From DATLYB01 sp964502525 (lineage in GTDB: Bacteria; Bacteroidota; Bacteroidia; Chitinophagales; CAIOSU01), in assembly GCA_964502525.1 (NCBI GenBank), contig CAZCXH010000003.1, positions 1 to 64,000 on the forward strand: DNA of 64,000 nt, given 5' to 3'. Below the pieces are notes generated by a model. That model made no database searches, was not told the origin of the DNA, and saw only the letters and a list, made by a program, of their open reading frames with translations. The translations under genes and the position numbers were made by a program. This document shows positions 24,620 through 33,100 of this stretch, one piece after another (position 1 is the first letter of the stretch; the number at the start of each line of letters is the position of its first letter).

Positions 24620-26257
24620 TTATCTGCCGCCCGTTTTTGGCCTTATCATTTTGTCTGATTTCGGTTGAAACTGCTTCCGCGGTATTTGCTGCTGAGGAAC
24701 AACCTGCTTCTGGGGAATGAATTTCTTTTGCGGCTGCGCGTTATTCAGCGGATAAATTTTTCTTTGCGGTTCAACTTGCTTTTGCTGCGGCTCTTGTTTT
24801 TTATCGGGGTAATACCTTCTCACCGGCTCTTGTTTCTGCGGATAGGTCCAGTTCTTTTCAAAGGTTCTGTTTTCAATTTCTTTTTTGGTGGGGTATTGTT
24901 TCCTCTGATACACATCATCCGGGTAGTCTTTTTGAATTTTCGGAATTTCTTTTTTGGGATAATCCAACTGCTCGAATTCATTTTCATTTTTCCCGAAAAA
25001 CTCCTGTCTGGTAAGGGATTTTTCAGGATTTACCATGTTGAATCGCGAATATTCTTCTTCAAACTTGCCGTATTGCTTCAACCGCCCGATCCGCTGCGCA
25101 TCATCGTTCAATAAACCGGGAGGAAGCTTTTCCTCCTGCTCTTTCCGCCAATCATCAACGGCATGGGAAATCGTGTTGCTCACTCTTCTTGGTCCATAGT
25201 GTTGGTAGGTGTGAATGTATGCGTCTGTGAGATGGGGGTAATAGTAATGGTGAATCGGGTAATGGTAATACCATGACACAAAGAAATAGGAGGGCAATCC
25301 GAACACGATAATGCCGCCATCACTGAAATAGAATCCCCAGTGATGCCAATATGGATAAGGATACCACCAATAGTCAGGATACCACCATGGCCACCCGCAC
25401 CAGTAGGGGTAGGGATGATAGTAGTGATGAATTTCAACCGCGTCCATGTCGCGCGGTTTCGTGTAATCTTCTTCCTCATAGCCGTATTCCTTTGCATATT
25501 CCTTCGCGGACTGTTTTAACTCTTCGGCAGCTTCCGGATTTTCTTCCAGCGTCTTTGACCATTGTTTCACATCCTCTGCATTTTGCTTCGCCACTTCAAG
25601 GCTTAACGAATCCGCCATGTGCTTAACAAAGTCAGGGTTTTTTCTGTAAACATCGCCCACCAGCACCACCAGCGAAAGATTATCCTGCAAAATGCTGAGC
25701 GCTTCAGGTAATTGCACAAGCGCAGTTAATGCCTCTTGTGTTTTAAGCGGATAGGGTTTAATGAAGTTTTGAAAAGCCTGATTGAACGCATCCGACTGGC
25801 CGGTGATTTTCACCAGCGTTTCATATTTTCGCATTCCGAAACTGCGGGCCGTTTCATGAATCTCAGCGGGGTAATCCTTCAAAATTTCGTTTATTTCGCT
25901 TTCCGACTTTTTCTTTCCTTCCGAAAGCTTTTTTACTAACCCATCGTAGCGAACCAAATTCCAGTACTTTTCCTGTTCATCTTTTGGATATTGCGACATC
26001 AAACCAGCAAACGATTTATTGTACCTGGTTTGCAAACTTTGCAGCTTCACCAGCGCCTCCGGATACAGTGATGCTTCAAGCATGGCATCCCGTGTCTCCT
26101 TAGGATAAAGCAGCAACGCATCTATCGCAATGCTGTCTTCCCTCGACAAATTTTTCCAGTAGGAAAAATCTCCCTGCGCGCTGCTGACACCCGGGCGGAC
26201 GATGATCATGAGCATAGTGATGAAAATACCGCAGCAGGACATTCTTAAATTCTTCAT
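24620..26257 (-). CDS. secreted Tyr/His/Trp-rich protein of unknown function
   Basis: About 545 residues from the ATG at 26257, with a signal peptide ending VSSAQG. Residues about 20-255 are helical and acidic, with repeated Tyr-Pro-Lys (LLYPKET, SQYPKDE) spacing that looks like degenerate repeats. About 255-345 is an extraordinary aromatic block with motifs such as HHYYHPYPYWCGWPWW and YPYPYWHHWGFYF. The C-terminal 200 residues are Gln/Lys/Pro-rich and probably disordered. The DUF3300 family shares an aromatic central region, but I would not assign it. The aromatic/His block could bind metals or membranes. The operon promoter has the Crp/Fnr-type geometry. Confidence 0.8.
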   Translation of the reverse strand: MKNLRMSCCGIFITMLMIIVRPGVSSAQGDFSYWKNLSREDSIAIDALLLYPKETRDAMLEASLYPEALVKLQSLQTRYNKSFAGLMSQYPKDEQEKYWNLVRYDGLVKKLSEGKKKSESEINEILKDYPAEIHETARSFGMRKYETLVKITGQSDAFNQAFQNFIKPYPLKTQEALTALVQLPEALSILQDNLSLVVLVGDVYRKNPDFVKHMADSLSLEVAKQNAEDVKQWSKTLEENPEAAEELKQSAKEYAKEYGYEEEDYTKPRDMDAVEIHHYYHPYPYWCGWPWWYPDYWWYPYPYWHHWGFYFSDGGIIVFGLPSYFFVSWYYHYPIHHYYYPHLTDAYIHTYQHYGPRRVSNTISHAVDDWRKEQEEKLPPGLLNDDAQRIGRLKQYGKFEEEYSRFNMVNPEKSLTRQEFFGKNENEFEQLDYPKKEIPKIQKDYPDDVYQRKQYPTKKEIENRTFEKNWTYPQKQEPVRRYYPDKKQEPQQKQVEPQRKIYPLNNAQPQKKFIPQKQVVPQQQIPRKQFQPKSDKMIRPKTGGR

Positions 26258-26307
26258 CTGACAAGGCTTCATTGTTTATCGCTTCTTTGAGAAAATAATC
26301 AACATTT

Positions 26308-26350
26308 TAAAAGTAGCTTCCGGCACATCGGGCAACCATGACATTTATCA
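26308..26350 (-). promoter_or_regulatory. putative Crp/Fnr-activated promoter of the Tyr/His/Trp-rich protein and baeRF operon
   Basis: Minus strand: TGATAAATGTCA (26339-26350), 23 bp, TACTTTTA (26308-26315), a 5/6 match to TAnnTTTG. This box is nearly the same as that of the candidate RNA, both in palindrome and in octamer. The predicted leader is about 45 nt. Confidence 0.6.
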
Positions 26351-26670
26351 TTTTAATTAATAGGTCAATCTTCTTGTTTCATCTTTTACAGGGCTTTAGC
26401 TTCAAGCAGCCGACTTCAAACTGCTGACTCCAAGCTGGTCAAAACTTGCAGTTTTTGGCTTGTCTGAGTGGCATAAGTATTTTCACTTCCCGTTCACTCA
26501 TTATTCTTCGAATCCCGCTTACGGTAATGTTTATTTCCTTCATGCCCGTGAATTTTATGATCCGTTGAATTGGAGAATTTGAAAAGCCAAACCCACATCT
26601 CACCACTGCCTTAAATCAGTGACAAAATCACGATGCTTGAAAGTTTCAAGGAATTACGTTATGAAGAATA

Positions 26671-26730
26671 GAAGCGTTGGTGCATTGATTGCGGTAATCG
26701 GCAATCAGTGATCGGTAATCGGTATTGAGA
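26671..26730. repeat. dispersed ATCGGTAATCGGT-type repeat, copy 2
   Basis: Matches 8-73 over about 60 bp with one internal deletion of GATCGGT and few changes. Confidence 0.6.
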
Positions 26731-26896
26731 GTAGAAACCATGCTTACCGAAATATTCAAGCCGCATCGGGACGACTCTTTTTGCAGAATTGCTTATCCGA
26801 ACTCCTGTTATGAATTGGTATACTCGTTCGTGGGGAATCCCCCTGTCTGCCGATTGGCAGGACTCCGCAACGCCTTTGTTCAAAATGACGGTTATG

Positions 26897-29800
26897 CTAC
26901 CTTGACTTGTAAAGCTTCACGTACTCCACCCTATCACCGCTTCTGAATTCAAGGAAGTACATTCCATCTGCATGAACATCCTCAAGTATTATTTGAGATT
27001 GATTCCTTCCTTTTTCGAATTCTGCTTTGTGAGATTCTACTACCTGTCCCAGCATGTCAATCAGGCTAATTTGCGCCCTACCGCTCCCTTCTGCGCTGAA
27101 TTCAACCTCCAATATGTTGTCAAATGGCACCGGGTAAACCTTGAGATCAAATGATTGAAGAACGTCATTGTTTTGAGGAGCGTTGCCGGCAAGTTTCAGC
27201 CCATTGGCGCATAGCGTGACGGACTCCGTTGCCGTGCAGCCGCTGGCATCGGTTACCGTTACGGAGTATGTACCTGCGCATAATGATGACTGTTCAGCAT
27301 TGGATCTGACACAAATAGCTGAAACCTTTGCCCTGTTCACCACGGATACGAACTTGATATCTAATCTGCCGTCCGTGACGGTAGTATTAAATGTTTTTAT
27401 TACGGCTGTTGCCGGGCCCGCATCTGCATTGATGTCATAATTATCAAGAACCAAAGTGCTTTCAATATAAACATCAAATACGCGCCTGCCGGTGAAAGGC
27501 TGGCTCATGTTTCCTCCCGGAACTCCGTAGTAAATCTCAGCGAAATGAAGATCAACGTCATATTTTCCATTAGACACAGGAATATTATAATACATCGAAT
27601 CCATGGTGTTGCGCTCCGTTCTGTACAGATCATCATCAACCGTATTCGCAATGTCGGCTACAGTCGCATTGCTGTGAACGAATGTAACCCCATTATAATA
27701 CCAGTCCGCCTGAAACACATCATTGGTTGACAAGGTGTACTGCGGTCCTCCGGCATTGATGCAGGTTTCCGAGGCGGCAAGCGATCCGCCAATTGATTGG
27801 CCGGTTTCTCCGTTGGACCATGAATAGGAATAAGGCGTTGTGCCGCCCGAAGGATTTGCCGATGCAAAGCCATCACACGCGCTGCCGCAATTTGCGGGAT
27901 CGGTTGCTTCAATGCTAACGGCCATTGCAGGCGTAAAAAAGCAGTCGCCATCAACACAGGCGTCAACCGTGCAGTTGTCATTATCGTTGCAAACCGGCAG
28001 CGTCCGGCACTGGCCGTTATCGCAATCATCGAGTGTGCAGGGATCATTATCATCGCATGTGATCGTATTGAATTGGCAGAAACCGTCAATGCAAACATCA
28101 ATGGTGCAGTCATCATTATCGCTGCAGTTCGCCTGAGCGCATGGATCACCGCAGCCTGCTATCGGCAGGTGTTCGCACTGACCATTGCCACAACCGTCAG
28201 TAGTGCAACCGTCATTGTCATTACAATCTCTGGTAATGTGAGAACATTGTCCTTCTTCGCATCCATCCGTGGTGCAGGCATCGTTATCATCGCAATTAAT
28301 CGCAGCGCTGATACATGAGCCATTTTCGCAGGCATCAGTCGTGCACAAGTCGCTGTCATCACAGCTTCTTGCGGCATGCGCACATTGTCCATTGTTGCAT
28401 CCGTCAATCGTGCAGGCGTCATTATCATCGCAATTAACCGGAGCGCTTATGCATATTCCATTGTCACAGCCATCACTTGTGCAGGCATCATTATCGTCAC
28501 AATTTATCGCAGCGTTGATACACAAACCGTTTTGGCAGGCATCCGCAGTGCACGGATTGCCGTCATCACAATTTCTTGCGGCATGCGCGCATTGACCGTT
28601 GTCGCATCCGTCAATCGTGCAGGCGTCATTATCATTGCAATTAACCGGTGTGCTGATGCATGAGCCGCTGTCACATCCATCCAATGTGCAGGAATTATTA
28701 TCATCGCAGTTTATTAATGTATGTGAACATTGACCGTTGTTGCAGGCATCAGTGGTGCAGAGGTTGTTGTCGTTGCAATTAAGCGGAATGTTTGAACATT
28801 GACCGTCCGAACAGGCATCCGTGGTGCAGGGATCATTGTCGTTGCAATTTACATTTTGGCAAAGCGGCTGGCAAAAAGGTATTGGTGTATGCTTGCAATT
28901 GCCGCTGCTGCTTCTGCACGCATCGCGCGTACATTCGTTTTCATCATCGCAATCTTTTGGAGTATGGATGCACTCGCCTTCAACACACGCATCAACAGTG
29001 CAATAATCGCCTTCCCGGCAGTCAATCGGAGTATTAATGCAAATTAATCCGGCACCATTGCTTCCGCCATCGTCATCATCGTCATCGTTATCATGACCGT
29101 CATTGTGCCACCACCCCCACCATCCCCACCATCCATCGTCATCGTCATCGTCATCATCATGGTCATCGTTATCAGGCAATCTGCAATGGTCAATGGTGCA
29201 CAAATCCGCATCATCGCATTGCGAAGCATTTTGGCAAACCCCTTCCACGCACTCATCCGTTGTGCATGCATCCCCGTCATTGCAATCAATTGGCGTATAG
29301 ATGCATTCATAGCTGACGCACTTGTCGGTGGTGCAGAGGTCGTTGTCATCACATGCGGCATCGCCCACCTGAATCAGCTTTGACGTTCTGACTCCCGCCC
29401 TGTCCTTCACCGTTACTCTGTACGATCCGGAACATAGGCCGGTCAAATCTTCGCTGGCGGAACCGTTGCTCCAACGATATTCATAAGGAGGATTGCCCCC
29501 TGCAACCGTAAGGTCAACTGAAGCGGTGCACAATGGAATTTCGCATGTATTGCGATGCCGGTCAGTGTAGCCAACCAAAGTATAGTTGCCGTAAGTGGCT
29601 CCAACCTGAACCCGGGAGCAGGAAGTGGGAATCCTTGCATAGCTGAAAAACCTGATACCGGCAATGGTGAAGTAGGTGTTGGGGCCTAAACGGGTGTTGC
29701 CGGGGCTGGTAATATCAATCAACTGTCCGTCCTGAACATTGTGGATGGTGGCAATTAATCCGGAAGAATTGAACGAAGCGTTTTTGTAAACTCTAAGAGT

Positions 29801-29986
29801 TTTTCCGCTTACACCGCGATAGAGCACTGTAATGGAAACCAACTGCCCTTCACATTCACAATCAGGAACCGGACCGCAAACCGTGTTATCCGTTGCCGTG
29901 TAGGAAATATTTAACTGAGCAGCAATATGATTTTGAAAAGCTGAAAGAAAAATCAAGAGCAAAAATGCCGTACAAACTTTCTTCAT
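26897..29986 (-). CDS. T9SS-secreted protein with Dictyostelium-CTDC-like repeats, 1029 residues
   Basis: Signal peptide (LLLIFLSAFQNHIAAQ), then a stretch ending in a SprB-like repeat (PPYEYRWSNGSASEDLTGLC, about 150-205). From about 208 to 675 it has some sixteen Cys-rich repeats of the form C-N-D-N-D-x-C-T-x-D-x-C-x3-x-C, as in the Pfam Dicty_CTDC family. A malectin-like carbohydrate-binding domain follows (about 755-905), then another SprB-like segment and a C-terminal T9SS type A sorting domain (YPVPFDNILEVEFSAEGSG, about 950-1029). An Asp-rich/Trp-Gly block interrupts one repeat near residues 272-308. It is expected on the cell surface and may form a stalk or adhesin; Asp-rich repeats suggest Ca2+ binding. 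It lies before a larger relative in the same orientation, each with its own start region. Confidence 0.85.
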   Translation of the reverse strand: MKKVCTAFLLLIFLSAFQNHIAAQLNISYTATDNTVCGPVPDCECEGQLVSITVLYRGVSGKTLRVYKNASFNSSGLIATIHNVQDGQLIDITSPGNTRLGPNTYFTIAGIRFFSYARIPTSCSRVQVGATYGNYTLVGYTDRHRNTCEIPLCTASVDLTVAGGNPPYEYRWSNGSASEDLTGLCSGSYRVTVKDRAGVRTSKLIQVGDAACDDNDLCTTDKCVSYECIYTPIDCNDGDACTTDECVEGVCQNASQCDDADLCTIDHCRLPDNDDHDDDDDDDDGWWGWWGWWHNDGHDNDDDDDDGGSNGAGLICINTPIDCREGDYCTVDACVEGECIHTPKDCDDENECTRDACRSSSGNCKHTPIPFCQPLCQNVNCNDNDPCTTDACSDGQCSNIPLNCNDNNLCTTDACNNGQCSHTLINCDDNNSCTLDGCDSGSCISTPVNCNDNDACTIDGCDNGQCAHAARNCDDGNPCTADACQNGLCINAAINCDDNDACTSDGCDNGICISAPVNCDDNDACTIDGCNNGQCAHAARSCDDSDLCTTDACENGSCISAAINCDDNDACTTDGCEEGQCSHITRDCNDNDGCTTDGCGNGQCEHLPIAGCGDPCAQANCSDNDDCTIDVCIDGFCQFNTITCDDNDPCTLDDCDNGQCRTLPVCNDNDNCTVDACVDGDCFFTPAMAVSIEATDPANCGSACDGFASANPSGGTTPYSYSWSNGETGQSIGGSLAASETCINAGGPQYTLSTNDVFQADWYYNGVTFVHSNATVADIANTVDDDLYRTERNTMDSMYYNIPVSNGKYDVDLHFAEIYYGVPGGNMSQPFTGRRVFDVYIESTLVLDNYDINADAGPATAVIKTFNTTVTDGRLDIKFVSVVNRAKVSAICVRSNAEQSSLCAGTYSVTVTDASGCTATESVTLCANGLKLAGNAPQNNDVLQSFDLKVYPVPFDNILEVEFSAEGSGRAQISLIDMLGQVVESHKAEFEKGRNQSQIILEDVHADGMYFLEFRSGDRVEYVKLYKSR

Positions 29987-30104
29987 TGCGAGCGTTTTTT
30001 TCGTTTAACAATTTGAGCTGAATCTGCCATGAGCGCCATTAACAAAGGCTGTCCTGAACAGCCAGGTCAGCCTTTATTAATGGGCTTATCTTCACAAAAC
30101 TTAT

Positions 30105-30193
30105 GGTCAGTTCTAAAAATTGCTCTTTTATCGCCTCACTCTTTCCTCTCCAGAAAGAGGGAGTAAATGGTAGAATTTTCAGAACTTCCCTTA
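30105..30193. repeat. GGGCAGT-family palindromic element, copy D
   Basis: GGTCAGTTCTAAAAATTGC on the left and AGAATTTTCAGAACTTCCC on the right, core TTTCCTCTCCAGAAAGAGGG. It lies between the two large T9SS genes and overlaps the stop codon of the larger one by 3 bp. Confidence 0.7.
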
Positions 30194-33100
30194 TTTCATC
30201 ACTTTCACGAAATGTACCTGTTCATTCATTCTCACTTCAAGGAAGTAAATCCCTGAAACCAGCGTTGCGTCAAGGCTCAACATTTGTTTGTTGCGGCCTT
30301 CCGCCACTTCCACCTGAGTTGCGTTCATCCTCTGACCGAGCACGTCAATCAGCGCTAAGTCCGCTTTGCCTTCAAAACCGGAATTGAATTCGACAAAAAG
30401 CATATCGTTGAACGGAACCGGGTAGGCATTCATGTCGCGTATCTCCGCTTCGGCAGATTCATTAGAGTTAAAATTCATATCCGATTCTGCCATTTTCGAG
30501 CCACCGCATGGACCACCTGTCACCAACTGGGCATTGAAGTTTGCGGTATTGCCGCTCACGTAATTGCTGGTATGCGAATCACCGAACCAAACAAACGGAG
30601 CAGCGCCACCGGTGAATTCAATCTTCAAAATATGCAATTCATATGGGCCTGCTGCGCTGTTGAAGATTTCAACATAAGGCAATGCCGTGAAATTCGTTGT
30701 GGCGAATAAACTGAGAGGAATGCAAACAGTCGTCCATCCCCTTGGAACACAACCTCCGGGATAATTATTGGTAAGCCTGTTGGCCTCGGTAGTGGCGGAA
30801 CCCTTCAACCTGATGTGAACCTTTGACAATGAGCCGGGATTGGTTGCATCCCGCATCGTGATGCACAGATGAGTATTTCCAGACACATTTTGATTCAGCC
30901 ATGCGCCTGTTGTCCCATATAAAATCTTAATATTCTGGGAGTTGATGGTGTTGTTAACTATTTTCAGATAGTCAGGCGTATTGGTAGTCTGAGTGTGCGT
31001 ACAACCGCCTAAACCATCGCCAACATCAACAGTGCACGGATTGCCGTCATCGCAGAATGATGCATCGCACGGATTTCCGCCACAACCCTGAACCGGAGTG
31101 TGAACGCATCCCGAAGATTGATTGCAGTCATCAGTCGTGCACTCATTATTGTCATTGCAGGTGATGGGAGCGTATTGGCACTGTCCAGCGCTGCAAGCTT
31201 CGCTGGTGCAGGCATTGTTGTCATTGCAAACAACTGCATCGTAACGGCATTGTCCATTGGCAGTGATACAGATATCATTAGTGCAAGCATTATTGTCATT
31301 GCAAGTTACCGGAGTAAATACACAGACGCCCCTGTCGCAGAGGTCATTGGTGCACGGATTTTCATCTCTGCAATTCAACGGGGCATAAAAACATTCGCCT
31401 TCATCACAAATCTCAGTCGTGCAAAGATCCTGGTCATCGCAATTGATGCTATCACAGGCATCGCTGCACTCTTCTTCACCGATGGTTACGCATCTTACCT
31501 TCGAGCATCCCTTGTTATCGGTTACAGTGACGCAATACTCACCGGGGCACAATTCGTCAACCGAAGCAGTGGTTTCGCCATTGCTCCAGGCGTAAGTGTA
31601 AGGAGCAGCGCCACCGGATGGTTGAGCTGAAGCAGTGCCATCGCAGCAGTGGCAATCAAAAATGAAGTTGGTGACACCGATTGAGTTCCTCGTGTTGATA
31701 ACAAGTTTCCGCACTCCGCTTACGTTCATCAGCACCGTTTGAACCGAACCATCACCAAGAATCGGAATGTCAACGTCCAGGAGAACATTATTGGAACCAT
31801 CATAAGCGATGGCATGCGGGTCGCCATCCATATGGTCAACATCAACGATATCAAACGAAACGATCTTTTTAGGCTGATCGAACATCAGGGCAATCTTGCC
31901 GCCATCAATATTGTCGTTCGGATCATCAACAATACCATCTCCACCACCATTGAGGTGCAAAGGAATGATGGCAAGATTTCCAATATTCACTTCCAGATCG
32001 GGATCCTGAGTGCCGTTAACATTTGAGTTGAAGATGATCAGCGTGTCCATTCCGGGGTCGTTTGCCATAGCCTTGAAGCGAACACCATTAGCCAGATACT
32101 GGGTGTTTAAAATCTCGCCATGCTGCAGACCTGAAAAATCCAGTTTGCAGAGTTCATTTGGAGACGGAACACAATCGCAGGAAACATCCGTCTTGTCAAC
32201 CGTCAGATTAATTTCTCCAGGCGTGTAAACACATTGCCCCTGAACACATTCATCCCTTGTGCAGGAAACATGGTCGTCACAAACTATAGGAGTATAAACG
32301 CAGCCCGTTTGAAGATCGCAGGCATTCGTTGTGCAGGCATTGTTGTCATTGCAAACGATTGGAGTATAAACGCAGCCGGTTTGAGGATTGCAGGCGTTTT
32401 CGGTGCAGGCGTTGTGGTCATTGCAAGTTACAGGAGTATAAACGCAGCCCGTTTGAAGATCGCAGGCATTCGTTGTGCAGGCATTGTTGTCATTGCAAAC
32501 GATTGGAGTATAAACGCAGCCGGTTTGAGGATCGCAAGCGTTTTCGGTGCAGGCGTTGTGATCATTGCAGATAACCGGAGTGTGTTCACATGCTCCGTCA
32601 TCACAAGCATCATCGGTGCAGCGGTTGTTATCGCTGCACTCAACAGGACTGTGAATACATTCGTTGTCCACGCAATCATCCATCGTGCAGTCGTTCTCAT
32701 CATCACAGAGATCACTTGAAATTCTCACTTCATCGGTAGCGCTGCAACCATTGGCGTCAATCACCGTTACGCGGTATGTTCCTGAGCACAGCCCGTCACC
32801 GCTGCCCTGTGATTGGGCTGGTTTCACGCAGATGCCGTTCACTTTCGCCCTGTTCACTTCATTGGTGAAGACGATAGTGACAAATCCGTCATTGACTGTT
32901 GCCATATAGGTTTTAATTACTGCAGTTGCCGGACCAACATCAGCATTGATGTCATAATCATTCAGAACCTGAACGCCTTCAATGGAAACATCAAACAAAC
33001 GCTTCCCTGTAAAGGGCGGATTCAGGTTGCCGCCATCCACACCAAAGTAGATTTCAGCAAAATGAAGCTCGACTTCATACTGTCCGTTGGTTACCGGAAT

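Larger units (their letters stand above)
26258..26896. other. 640-bp intergenic stretch with a promoter and dispersed repeats
   Basis: The right part holds the second ATCGGTAATCGGT repeat (26671-26730) and a mosaic of common non-coding words such as ATTTTGAACAAAGGCG on the minus strand. The left part holds the promoter of the 24620-26257 gene. A spacer-3 palindrome TGACAAAATCA at about 26620 does not fit the Crp/Fnr pattern. I see no further gene. Confidence 0.6.

Noticed and set aside
26615..26632. TGACAAAATCA as another Crp/Fnr operator
   Set aside because: The spacer is 3 nt rather than 4 and no gene start lies downstream at a suitable distance.
31100..32719. Long plus-strand ORFs opposite the giant T9SS gene
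   Set aside because: They are mirror frames of the repetitive Cys-rich coding sequence and show Ala/Ile/Val-rich low-complexity products without any family features.
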